A stretch of 64,000 nucleotides of DNA from Pyropia yezoensis (taxonomy: Eukaryota > Rhodophyta > Bangiophyceae > Bangiales > Bangiaceae): assembly GCA_009829735.1 (NCBI GenBank), contig CM020620.1, positions 11,281,420-11,345,419 of the forward strand. The letters are read 5' to 3'. The position numbers and the translations under genes are program-made. Below, in pieces: positions 10,494 through 20,352 of this stretch. Numbering within the stretch: the stretch's first letter is position 1; every line of letters starts with the position of its first letter. The notes under the pieces are model-generated. The model did not search any database. It saw only the letters and a list, made by a program, of their open reading frames with translations, and was not told the DNA's origin.

Positions 10494-13400
10494 ATACGGC
10501 CGACCATATTGCTACACCGCTCTCCTTCCGCATATCGCTCCCTGTTGCTTTGCCGGTGCACCAAAGCACAGCCACACGCGGAGGCAAGCAGAGACGAGAA
10601 AGCTGCTGGCGCAGCTCAGCCGCAAGCTGCAGTACGGTCAAGTGCATCGCATTGTAGGCACTGTTGATGGGGTGGACCGGCATATTCTGGCCGAGATGGA
10701 GCAAGCAGCGGGTGCTGAGGAGTGTCCACTGTCAACGCGCGGCTGCACGCAGCTGCAGTGGTGCACAAGAGTTCCTGGCCAGGACGGTGATGCTGATCGG
10801 GAGGTGAAGCTGCGCGCCGTCCCAGTATCGGATGTTGTGCGTGTCGTGCACATCGTGCCGGACTGCGCGGATATGGGCCGCCGAGAGAGTATTGGAGTGG
10901 CACCGCCTGCGTTCGGCTCGAGTGGCGAGCGCATGTGGAGGATGCGCTATCTTCTGAAAGTCTTCCAGCCGGACGCAGAGCAATAAATGGGTCTTTTGAT
11001 ACCGTGATGAACAGATAAAAGTGCGCATACGTGCCACAACCGCCGCCGCAACCGCCGCCGCTGCTGACAAAACCGCCGCAACCGACACTGCTGCAGCCTG
11101 GACCCCTGCCCCTCGCCTCCCGTTCCGACGCTGCCTCCGCCTTCACGGCCGTGACCGACGCGCCCACGGCAAGCTGCAAGCTGTGATGCAGTGCAACGCT
11201 AGCGGTGGAGGGTGCGTAGCACCTGCGGCCCGTACGCCAGCGGGTTGGGCTGAGGACGCCCTCGTCCTCCACGACGGCACTGCCGCCTGGTGACTGGAGC
11301 GAGCTGATCGCCCTCCCCCCCCTCCCGCATTCAGCCTTTGGCGGAGGAGCTGTGGGGGGCACTTGTGGACGCCCCGCCTACCCGCAGTTACTCGCCACCG
11401 CCGCCGCCAAGGCCTTTGTGGCCACAGTGGCTACAGCTACGCTCGCCGCCACCCCTGCGGTGCCACCGCCGGCGCCGTGATGTTCGTCGATCGGTTTCCG
11501 GCCGTGTAGGGTATCTCTATCGACCTTGGGCACGCGAAGTGATGATAAAACGAGGGTGGCAGAGAGGAGCAAAGATGCCGCCGCTCCCTCCGCGACGGCA
11601 GCCGCTGCAGTCGCGTGCCGGTCAAGCCAGTCACACTTGTTGCGGTACGCGCTGCCGCCGCCGTGCTCATCCGCCCAGCAGGGCGCGCCGCGTCCGGCGG
11701 CCGCCTGCTGCTGGTGCACTGTTGGAGGGGGAGGTGGAACGGCTCTACAGGAGCTCATCCGCCCGGCAGGGCACGCGGCGGCCGGCGGCCGCCTGCCACC
11801 GAAGCCGTGTGGGAGGGAGAGGTGTAACTGCTCTACGGGTGCACCGAGGAGGCAGCGGTCTTCCTCGCGGATGTCGCCGCCAAGGTGTGTCCGTGTCTCG
11901 CAGAAAGAACTCTTCAGGCTTTGCAGGTGCGCTCGCCCGTGTCGTACACCTCGAGGTTTCCGGCGTGTCGGATCAACGAGAGTCACAGGACTGGACCAAC
12001 CGCCAATGACGTCCCGTGTTTCCGGGTAGGGCCTTATTGTTTGACCCCGTTTTCTACAAAGCCCATCGAGGCCGCAGACTTACGGCGGACGGGGACTCCA
12101 TCTCTCGGATTGGAGAGATGGGCAATTCGATGTATATCGAAGCTCTCCGTTTCCGAGGGCTTGATACGGATCAGAGCCATTGATAGGCCTTGTTATGGGA
12201 GTCGATGGGGAAACAGTCTATTGTGACGATGCCTGCCAGCGGCATCGGCCGGGCCCAGCCACCGATGGCTGCGGCCGAAGGTGGGAACGTAGGTCCAGTA
12301 TGTACTGTACAGGAGGGGCACCCAATAAGAAGAGTGGCGCACGCCAACAGCACGCTTGCAGGTGTTCTTATGTACTGTGCAGTATCTGTACGTCTCCAAT
12401 CTACGACCACCGGACTCAAACTACGACCACTTTGTAATGCGGGACTTCCACAGTGTGTACACACAAGCGCGTTTTCTGGTGGACAAAAGACCAGGCACCA
12501 GCCATGTTCAGCCAGCAGGAACCCAGCCTCAAAAAGTTCCTTTCCACAAGTGACGAATATGGTTGAGCTAGCCAGCTCAAGCGCTTTCCATTGGTGTCAA
12601 CTCTTTCCATTGCGGAGACGTAGCCGCCAAACTGTGGTACGAGACGTGCTCCGCACGCCTGCCAGAATTTTCAACAACATCGTCAACATCCGGCCCGGGC
12701 TGCCCTTCTGAGTGATTTCTCCGCGGTCGGCGCGCCGGCCGTGACCATGAACACGGACCGCATCCAACTGCAACCATGTCCCCCCCACGCGTATGCTCAA
12801 GGACGGCGCTTCTCCGGTCTGGGAGGGCGCCCGTGTCCATTGAGCAGCTCCAGGAAAAGCAGCCGTCCGGCCGACAAAAGCGCCGTTATTCTGGGATTGC
12901 TATACCGACTGCCTGCTTTGTCTTGTCGGGTATAGGGCGGCGGGCGAGGGGGGACGGCGAAGACCGGCAATCCGGAGGCGGTGCCGCCCCGCAGGAGCTG
13001 CCGCTGCTCCCCAGATGGTGCGCGGAAGAGGGAGTCACGGGCGAAGGCGATGCGGGCGGCGGCGGGAACGTCGTCGCGCGGAAGCCGGGCGGTGCACCCC
13101 CGCGCGGGCGTCGACGCCCGCATCGTCGTTTGCGTCGGCGCCGCCCCCGTCGTCAGCCGAGTCCTCCTCATCATCGTCGTCGCCGTCTTCGGCGTCTGAC
13201 GCCAAGCAGGCATCCAGCACCGCCGCCGGCGAGTGGTCCTTTTGAGTGGCCGCCCACCCGTCGCCCCCCACCCCGTCCGCCCGCTCATTCCCCGTTTACA
13301 GCGGCCGCACCCGGTCCAGCAACTGCAGGATGACACGGCAGAAGGCGCCCTCCCGTTCCCGCAAGTCCACCGGCCGGCACCTGTCGCGGGCGTCGTCCGC

Positions 13401-13505
13401 CCTCGCCACGACCGCGTGGGTGACAAACCCCGCCGGGCCCCGCCAGCCGTCCCCCCACACCCCGTAGGCGTCGACCGCGTCGCCCGCTGCCCACAGTGCC
13501 CAGGC
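10494..13505. other. Spacer with no confirmed gene
   Basis: About 3 kb between the two chromoviruses. The plus frame near 10560-10986 ends in a segment with VHIVPD that faintly resembles the tail of some DNA-transposon proteins, but this is weak. On the minus strand at 13035-13505 there is a host-like stretch with an acidic Asp/Glu run that ends abruptly at the LTR of element B, so B may have inserted into a gene. The rest is low-complexity GC-rich DNA with codon-like repeats on both strands. Confidence 0.5.
11655..11843. repeat. Two-copy tandem duplication of about 95 bp
   Basis: The segment beginning CTCATCCGCCC and running through a GGCGGCCGCCTG core to CTCTAC is present twice head to tail, with scattered differences between copies. 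No gene could be tied to it. Confidence 0.7.
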
Positions 13506-13972
13506 TGTGGCAAAAACCACTCGCACACACAGTACCCAAGTTGGGGCGGTGTGCGAGGGCTGCCTCCCGTGTCGGGGGAACCGGAAGAAGTGCAAGTCGC
13601 ACACACTCTATCCCTGTTGTGGGGCAATCCCCCCACGGACAAACAAGAAGATGGTGTGTGGTCCAACAGTTTCTTGGTCGGGACGGGGACGCAGGGCCAA
13701 GCCCCGCTGTCCCTCCCCTTATCCCCCCAGGGTCCACTCAGAATCTCCCACTCAGAATCTCCCACCCCAGCACCTGCCCACCGGGCCACACGAAAATTCA
13801 AGACGATAAATGCAGAAAACCCTCAAATCCAAGTTGGATTTACTACTAAGCTAACTATCCCGAACTTAGGGAATATGGACCCAAATGCAGGGGGAGGAAC
13901 GGATCAGGCTAGTGGCCTGCCGCCCCTTGCATGGCACGTGTTGCCCCCTACCTGGGGGTCAATACTGCCACA
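13506..13972 (-). repeat. 3' LTR of chromovirus B
   Basis: A 467-bp unit with TGTGGCA...TGCCACA ends, in the same orientation as gag-pol. It matches the solo LTR at 1153-1621 with about 15 substitutions and two small indels. It contains a perfect hairpin with 6-bp arms around an AAGTT loop at 13826-13842. No target duplication can be checked because the other end of the element is in the gap. Confidence 0.88.
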
Positions 13973-13985
13973 CTCCCCTCTCCTC
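13973..13985 (-). promoter_or_regulatory. Polypurine tract of chromovirus B
   Basis: On the minus strand GAGGAGAGGGGAG lies immediately upstream of the LTR's TG end. This is the expected place and composition for the plus-strand primer of reverse transcription, and it shows that the LTR at 13506-13972 is the 3' LTR. Confidence 0.75.
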
Positions 13986-14290
13986 AGTTCCGACCGACCC
14001 GGTCGGCCCTGTGAGGGGGTGCGTAAACGCACGTCTCGGCGTTGGGGGGGACGCGACTTGCTGTCCCCCCTTGAGTACGTAACGCGGATGTGGAGGCGGT
14101 CACGTTGGCCGCCCCTCTCCTCAAGCTTGCCCACTTGGCAGCTTGCTCTCCTCGGTTCACACCCCACCACCACCACCACTTCTCCTTCACCTTACACGGG
14201 GCCACCCCACGCTGGGGAGGCCACCCGTTTACCCACGATCCGAGTCCCCCTCAACTCGAGGCGGGTCTCGGGCCGCGATAGCCAGGACGT

Positions 14291-14311
14291 CTCTCCCCAA
14301 CTTGGGGAGAG
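14291..14311 (+). promoter_or_regulatory. Hairpin just upstream of the antisense ORF start
   Basis: Perfect 8-bp arms (CTCTCCCC and GGGGAGAG) around a five-base AACTT loop, ending two bases before the ATG at 14314. It belongs to the same hairpin type that recurs throughout element B, here placed where it could affect initiation. A regulatory role is inference. Confidence 0.5.
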
Positions 14312-14313
14312 CC

Positions 14314-16257
14314 ATGGCGACTCCGGGAGTGGAGACGGACTCTCTCGATGAGCGTATGGAGGACACCTCCTACGGTGCAGCGCCTGCCGGGACTTCCGGC
14401 GGGGGCTCCGCGATCGCTCCGGGGGGTGGGACTCCCGCGTCACCCGGCTTTGGGTTGACGGCAGGATCTCCCCCGGAGGCGGGACAAGTTGTCCCGCGTG
14501 AGGCCTTGGGGCGGTGGTTTTACCCCGCTTGGCCTCTGTATGAGGAGGGGTTGACTGTTCTTCGCTGTGGCCGACTCGGCGCAGCGATGGGTCGGGTATG
14601 GGACCGCCTACGGGAGAAGTATCCCCGTAGGGTCGGGTTCCCTGCCGGCTTCAGGACGGACCAGTTTGCCTTCCTGGACGACGAGGAGGTCGAGGACGTG
14701 CAGCGGGCCAAGGCCATGGTGGACCGCGGGGGAACTATCCCGGGTCCCGGCGACTTGCCGACCTTCACTTGGGACGCGGTGGCAACTCGCCCCCCGTACC
14801 TTCACGAGGCCGATCCGCACACTCATCACTTTGATGTGCGGATGGAGAAGGACTTCCGGCGAGGTCCCTACTTGGTGACCTCGGCTCAACTTGAGTTTCC
14901 TCAGCAGTCTGCTGCCAGTAAGGAGCAATACTACCCGAAGAAGCCCGAGTGGTGGCCTCAAGTTGAGGTCCCCTACGGGTTCCCGGCATTGTTGCCACGG
15001 TTGCTTGACCACTTCGGCTCCGTCATGTTGACGGCTGGCCCTGATCATCTGGTGTGGGCCATGTTGGCCACCCAGTGGCTCCTCGAGGTCATGTCGACCT
15101 GGGTGTCCTGTGTTCAGCGGCGGGGGATGCTCTGGCATCTCCCCCTCCGGCTCATCCAGGGTTTGGAACAGCTCACCCCTCAGCTAGTTGCTGAGGGGTG
15201 CTCATCAGGACAACTCACTCTACTTGAGGAGATGCTCCGGCTCCATAAGTTTATCGAGTGGGAGAGCATTGAGCACAAGTTGCGCCGCCCCACTCGTGGG
15301 CCCAAGGACGATGGCGCACTTCGCCAGTTCGTATGGGTCGCTCGTGAACTTCACGACGGCCGTGTGGTCCTACGAGAGGGGTTGGGCATCGGGGACTACC
15401 CGTATGCCCCGGGGGTGGATCGTCACACTGCGCCACCCCCGGACAAGCCCATAGTTATGGCTGTGCCCTCATATGATGACCATATGACTCAACCTACTGC
15501 GGGGGCCCCAAGTCGGGGTCGCAGTTACACCCGGGTACCGCCACCTCGGCGTGCCCCTCCGCTTCCTCCTGTTCCTTTCCAGCCTCACGGGAACATCCCG
15601 ATCAGCGTGGCCCTGGAGTCATCCACACCGGTGTCTCCCAACTTGGGGGCCACCCTCCTGACGGTATACCCCAAGTTGGTGTTACCGCCCACGCCTCTAA
15701 CCTCAGAGATGATGATCACCACGTTGGTGCGCACCATTTCCTGGTTGGCCGCGTCGACCGCAACCCTCCAAAGTTCCGAGACTCCTCAACTTGAGGAGCG
15801 CGTTCGTACTGCAGTGGCGACCGCGAGTTGCGAGTCGGTGGCGGAGTTTATGACGGCCGAGTTGGCTCGCATTGGGGCTATTATGCCCCAGCCAACCCCA
15901 CTTGGGCGTGGCAAGCGTCGTGCGAGCCGGGCATACTCGCCTCCTCGCCGTCGTCGCCGTCACTCGCGGCGCTCTCCCTCCGTGTCGGAAGACGAGTTGT
16001 CTTACTCCGTCTCGGAGTCCTCTACCCCATCGGAGACGGAGTCTGTCCAGCGTCTGCGTCGCAAACTTGCGCGCAAGACCAGGCAGAAGAGTAGCCACGG
16101 TCGGCGCCACTTGCGCGACCGTGAGGGGCGCGACGGTTCCGACTTGGAGCCGCCGCCCCTTCCAACGAGTGGAGACCGTTATCGGCGTGGGTCTCGCCGC
16201 TCGCCTCCACGTGAGGGCGAGGGCCGTGGAGTGGGAGAGTCTAGCATGCGTGCCTAG
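14314..16257 (+). CDS. Antisense ORF of chromovirus B, unknown function
   Basis: A 647-residue protein on the strand opposite gag-pol, starting at ATG 14314 just after a perfect hairpin. The ORF stays open upstream to 14143, but the hairpin context and the acidic MATPGVETDSLDERMEDT start favour 14314. It has an acidic Gly/Pro-rich N-terminus, a globular middle (about residues 70-380) with aromatic-rich segments, a Pro-rich linker, and a very basic Arg/Ser tail (about 530-647) with SR-like runs that could bind nucleic acid. The middle resembles the antisense ORF of element A. It ends 111 nt from the end of pol, in convergent orientation. I do not recognise the family; a second gag-like or nucleic-acid-binding protein is possible. 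Confidence 0.8.
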   Translation: MATPGVETDSLDERMEDTSYGAAPAGTSGGGSAIAPGGGTPASPGFGLTAGSPPEAGQVVPREALGRWFYPAWPLYEEGLTVLRCGRLGAAMGRVWDRLREKYPRRVGFPAGFRTDQFAFLDDEEVEDVQRAKAMVDRGGTIPGPGDLPTFTWDAVATRPPYLHEADPHTHHFDVRMEKDFRRGPYLVTSAQLEFPQQSAASKEQYYPKKPEWWPQVEVPYGFPALLPRLLDHFGSVMLTAGPDHLVWAMLATQWLLEVMSTWVSCVQRRGMLWHLPLRLIQGLEQLTPQLVAEGCSSGQLTLLEEMLRLHKFIEWESIEHKLRRPTRGPKDDGALRQFVWVARELHDGRVVLREGLGIGDYPYAPGVDRHTAPPPDKPIVMAVPSYDDHMTQPTAGAPSRGRSYTRVPPPRRAPPLPPVPFQPHGNIPISVALESSTPVSPNLGATLLTVYPKLVLPPTPLTSEMMITTLVRTISWLAASTATLQSSETPQLEERVRTAVATASCESVAEFMTAELARIGAIMPQPTPLGRGKRRASRAYSPPRRRRRHSRRSPSVSEDELSYSVSESSTPSETESVQRLRRKLARKTRQKSSHGRRHLRDREGRDGSDLEPPPLPTSGDRYRRGSRRSPPREGEGRGVGESSMRA

Positions 16258-16368
16258 TTGGCAGCTGCCTTTGTTGTGAGAGTGTGAGGGTTAGGGCTGT
16301 AGTTTAAAGCCACTCTGCGTACCACTTCGACTTGAAGCACTCTCTTGGCACTGTTGCTCGGCCTTCCC

Positions 16369-19300
16369 TCACGTTGAGGGAGGGCTGTTAGGGTCTATCT
16401 CGTTCCGGGCACAGTACGCCCGGACCTTCTCAGCAGGAAGGTCCTCCACATACTCCCACGTATCATCCTTGGCTTTGTAGCCAAACCAACGCACCCTCAA
16501 CATGAGGCGGTCAGTATCCTCATCCCAGCCGTGGTCGATGAACTTGTCGAACACGTACTCCTGCGGGCCCTGTTTGGCTGCAGGCAGCGAGGGCAGGCGC
16601 CACGTTTTCAAAGCACGCGCCCAAGCTGGGTCGCCTGCAGGCGGTGGTGCAACTTTGACCACGTCCTGTCCGTTCACTGTGCGGACCCCATCGTCACTTT
16701 CGATGGTGAAGCGCCGCCCATCAGTACGAAGGACCTGGTACGGCCCCTTCGTCTGGAACACCAACTTACCCCCAGTTGGGGTGTGTGAGTGGACCAATAC
16801 CCAGTCACCCTGCTCGGGGACATGCTTGGCGTTGCGCACCTTTTTGTCAAAGGTACGCTTGTAGCGCTTTTGTGCTTTGTCCATCTCAGCCCTGACTTTA
16901 GGGATGAGGTTTTCAAGCCTAGCAGCGAACTCCGCCTTACTCTCAGTAGGAGTGGGCGTACTGCCACCATCCTCCCTAGTTGGGAGCGGCCGCCGCACGG
17001 CAATAGACCGCACGCGACGGGGGGTCACAAAAGCGAGGGGTACTTCCCCGGTAGATGAGTGAACCTGCGAATTGTAGGCAGTGGTCAGAATAGAAATGTA
17101 TTGGTCCCACGTCTTCACGTGCTCACTCACATAATGGCGCAGCTGCCTAACAATAGTTTTGTTGAAGCGCTCCACCTGCCCATTAGTTTGTGGGTGGTAG
17201 GGGGTGGCATAGTTTGCCTTAACCCCCAACATATCCAGCACTCCTTGAAACAGTACAGACGCAAATTGCGGTCCATTGTCCGATAGTGTACTATCCGGAA
17301 TGCCATACGCGGCAACCCAGTGATCTAGGAAGGCTGACACGACCGACATGGCCGTGATCTCTGCCAGTGGGATCGCTCGCGTAAGTTTCGTGAAGCGGTC
17401 ACAGATGACCAGGAGGTACTGGTTGCCCTCCTCGGTCACTGGCAGTGGCCCAAGGATGTCCATCGCCAACGCGGCGAAGGGCTCCTTGGCCGGGAACAAT
17501 AGCATAGCCGTAGTAGGCCGCCGTTCCATCAGACGGTTCTGTGCACAACTTGTGCAGGCAGCCACCCAACTGTAGATGTCCACCACCATGGACGGCCAGT
17601 AGTACCTGGTCCTCAGCGTCTGGTACAGTTTACTAGACCCCAGGTGTCCACCCGTGGGAGCGTTATGCTCCCTCTCAAGGATACTGTCCTTGAGGGATGC
17701 GGGGACGACAAGTTGTTCGGTCCCCTGGAATACCCCCCTCCTCATGAGGAGGCCATCGTCTCCCAGGAAGAACCGCGTCTCCGCCACTGTATCCAGGGTA
17801 TCCCTCTGCGACTTGCAGAAGGGATCCTCGGCCTGGGCCTTCACTACTTCGTCCAGGGACAGGGGCAAGTACTTCTTGTTCCCTGGCGCCTCGGGATTCA
17901 ACGCCTGACCCGAGCGCGTGACTACCCCCACGATGGGGATGTCCTCATCGACTGGGGTGGTGTCCAGTCCCTCGGTAGGTACCCGAGAGAGGCCGTCGGC
18001 AAGGGCATGTTGCCTGCCAGGTCGGTACTCAATATCAAAGTTGAAGGGTGCAAGTCGCACCCTCCACCGGTTGAGACGAGTGTTCGTACAGTCCGTCTTG
18101 AAGATGAACTGCAACGCGCGGTGGTCACAGCGGATGAGGAACTTCTCACCCTCTAGGTAGTGACGAAGTGACGTCACCGCCCATACCACTGCGAGTCCTT
18201 CCAACTCGGTGACTCCGTAGTTCTTCTCGGCCGAGTTTAGCCCCTTGCTGAAGTATCCCACCGGCAAGTACTCCTTGTCCGGCTGTTGCTGAAGCAACAC
18301 ACAACCAAGTTGGTCGTAGCTAGCGTCCACATCCAGGATGTAGTGGCCTCCCAACCTGGGAATAGCCAGGATAGGGGGCTTCAGCAGAAGGTCCCGAAGA
18401 GTCTCAAAGGATTCCTGCTCCACCCGACTTGGGGGAGGCAGGTTCTTCGGTAGCGTTGAGCTCACTAACTCATTCAACGGCTTCGCCACTTTGGCGAAGC
18501 CCTTAGTGAAACGTCGGTACACGTTACACATCCCGAGGAAGCTCCTCATCTGGGTCTGGGTCCGGGGGTACTGAGCCTTGCGGATGGCCCTCAAGTTTTT
18601 CTCGTTGACACTGAGACGCCCCGGACGGACAACATGTCCCAAGTACTCCACCTCTTGAGTGAAGAGGTGGCACTTACTCGCCTTCAGTGACACTCCGGCG
18701 TCAGCAAGTAGCTTGAACACCTGGCCAAGATGGCCAATGTGTTCCTCCGGACTTCGGGAGAACACAATGATATCGTCTAGGTACACGAGACAGATCTGCC
18801 ACCGTACTCCGGCCAGAATCATGTCCATAGCGCGCTGGAAAGTTGCCGGCGCGTTACACAGGCCAAACGGTAGACGCTTGCACTGGTAGGTACCACAGTG
18901 ACAGGTAAAGGTTGTTTTATGCCTGTCCTCCGGGGCAATGGGAATTTGCCAGTACCCCGCGTTACAGTCCAGGGTAGAGAACACGTTTGCCTCCCCCAGA
19001 GAGTCCAGACAGTCATCCATCCGAGGTAGGGGATAACTATCCTTCACCGTGCTCTCGTTGAGCTTACGGTAGTCGATACAGAACCGGGGGGTCCCATCAA
19101 CTTTGGGGACGATCACCACCGGACTCGCCCACTCGGCGTTGCTGGCCTCGATCACATCGAGGGCCTCCATGCGAGCAACTTGCTCCTTAACGAGGGCCCT
19201 TGAACGGGGTCCCCCCCTATACGGTTGTTGGCGTATAGGGGGCGCACCGGGTTTCAACTCGATCCGGTGTTGGGTAGCTCTCATGAGTCCCAATTGACCA

Positions 19301-20352
19301 TCCCACAACTTGTGATATTGGTCCAAGAGGCGTTCAACTTGAACCCTCAACCTGGGTGGAACACCCTCCATGTTTACCTGGGGCCGAGGAGAGGCGACCG
19401 ACTTGGCTTGATGCTTCTCCTTTCCGGACTTCGGGTCGCTACTTGCGCCCGCGCTGAGGGTGACCGCTACTACCGGTCCCTCGTGTTGGTCGATATAGCC
19501 GAACTTGGCCCCCGACTTGAAGAACTTGGGCGACGAGCTCAGGTTCATCACCTGGATCCTCCACGGGACTCCGGCTTTGGAGTCCATCGTGCCAAGGGCA
19601 ACATGCACTTGGTGCTTGCGAGCAAGACGGGGGTTAGGGTGCACCAACCCGTTCCCCGCATAATCAGTTACAACATCCACGTGCGCCACCGAGTTGGGGG
19701 GCAACATGACTTTACGGGCTAAACGCAGAGTAGCAGTAAACCCTTCCCTCACAGAACAAACAGGCTTCGACTGTGAAACTGTCACAGGAGCCACAGACTT
19801 TCCCTTACCCAGGATGGGGATAGTCTCCCCATTCATCAACTTGACCCAGTACTCAGGGCCACAAATCAAAGGCACTTGTGTTACGACATAAGGGGTACCC
19901 AGAAGCAGGGGTATCGATATATTCTCAACTACTCCATAGGTCACGTCGACCTCATGGGTCCCCAACCGAGTTGGTAGGGTCACGGCACCAACGATGGGAA
20001 GTACCCCACCATTGATATCGATCAGATGGTCAGCTTTAGACTTCCAGCGTTGGAGCCTCATCCCCTTTGGTAATAGCGACTTGCGTATCAAGGAGGCTCC
20101 TGACCCGGTATCAAGTACGATACGGACACAACAGGCGCGGCCGGGGGCAAGTTGCACCCGTCCAGCCACCTGGAAATTCTCACCCGTCAGCACCGCGATG
20201 ACCCGACGTGGGTTTACGTTCTTGGGAAGTCCCACCCGAGGTGGGCGGACTCCCTTAGGTCGCCGCAGTATCCGACACGGTTGGTTCGTCCTCTTGGCCC
20301 ACTTGGCCGAGGCTGCCGTTGTGAGCTTCGGACGACCAGCTCCAACGGTCAT
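16369..20352 (-). CDS. pol: Pol polyprotein of chromovirus B
   Basis: A 1327-residue frame that looks whole. It shows protease (LDTGSG near residue 81), reverse transcriptase with YLDD, RNase H, integrase zinc domain and core, a GPYQVL motif, and a C-terminal chromodomain (WFGYKAKDDTWEYVEDLP). Its ATG overlaps the gag stop as ATGA, so translation by termination and re-initiation is plausible. It differs clearly in sequence from pol of element A, so the two are separate families of one lineage. Confidence 0.95.
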   Translation of the reverse strand: MTVGAGRPKLTTAASAKWAKRTNQPCRILRRPKGVRPPRVGLPKNVNPRRVIAVLTGENFQVAGRVQLAPGRACCVRIVLDTGSGASLIRKSLLPKGMRLQRWKSKADHLIDINGGVLPIVGAVTLPTRLGTHEVDVTYGVVENISIPLLLGTPYVVTQVPLICGPEYWVKLMNGETIPILGKGKSVAPVTVSQSKPVCSVREGFTATLRLARKVMLPPNSVAHVDVVTDYAGNGLVHPNPRLARKHQVHVALGTMDSKAGVPWRIQVMNLSSSPKFFKSGAKFGYIDQHEGPVVAVTLSAGASSDPKSGKEKHQAKSVASPRPQVNMEGVPPRLRVQVERLLDQYHKLWDGQLGLMRATQHRIELKPGAPPIRQQPYRGGPRSRALVKEQVARMEALDVIEASNAEWASPVVIVPKVDGTPRFCIDYRKLNESTVKDSYPLPRMDDCLDSLGEANVFSTLDCNAGYWQIPIAPEDRHKTTFTCHCGTYQCKRLPFGLCNAPATFQRAMDMILAGVRWQICLVYLDDIIVFSRSPEEHIGHLGQVFKLLADAGVSLKASKCHLFTQEVEYLGHVVRPGRLSVNEKNLRAIRKAQYPRTQTQMRSFLGMCNVYRRFTKGFAKVAKPLNELVSSTLPKNLPPPSRVEQESFETLRDLLLKPPILAIPRLGGHYILDVDASYDQLGCVLLQQQPDKEYLPVGYFSKGLNSAEKNYGVTELEGLAVVWAVTSLRHYLEGEKFLIRCDHRALQFIFKTDCTNTRLNRWRVRLAPFNFDIEYRPGRQHALADGLSRVPTEGLDTTPVDEDIPIVGVVTRSGQALNPEAPGNKKYLPLSLDEVVKAQAEDPFCKSQRDTLDTVAETRFFLGDDGLLMRRGVFQGTEQLVVPASLKDSILEREHNAPTGGHLGSSKLYQTLRTRYYWPSMVVDIYSWVAACTSCAQNRLMERRPTTAMLLFPAKEPFAALAMDILGPLPVTEEGNQYLLVICDRFTKLTRAIPLAEITAMSVVSAFLDHWVAAYGIPDSTLSDNGPQFASVLFQGVLDMLGVKANYATPYHPQTNGQVERFNKTIVRQLRHYVSEHVKTWDQYISILTTAYNSQVHSSTGEVPLAFVTPRRVRSIAVRRPLPTREDGGSTPTPTESKAEFAARLENLIPKVRAEMDKAQKRYKRTFDKKVRNAKHVPEQGDWVLVHSHTPTGGKLVFQTKGPYQVLRTDGRRFTIESDDGVRTVNGQDVVKVAPPPAGDPAWARALKTWRLPSLPAAKQGPQEYVFDKFIDHGWDEDTDRLMLRVRWFGYKAKDDTWEYVEDLPAEKVRAYCARNEIDPNSPPST

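Noticed and set aside
10426-10986. A 186-codon plus-strand ORF as a gene
   Set aside because: It starts inside the proposed LTR of element A and has only a faint resemblance to transposon proteins near its end.
1153-13972. The two 470-bp copies as the LTR pair of one element
   Set aside because: They are in opposite orientation and the left copy has its own 5-bp target duplication, so it is a solo LTR.
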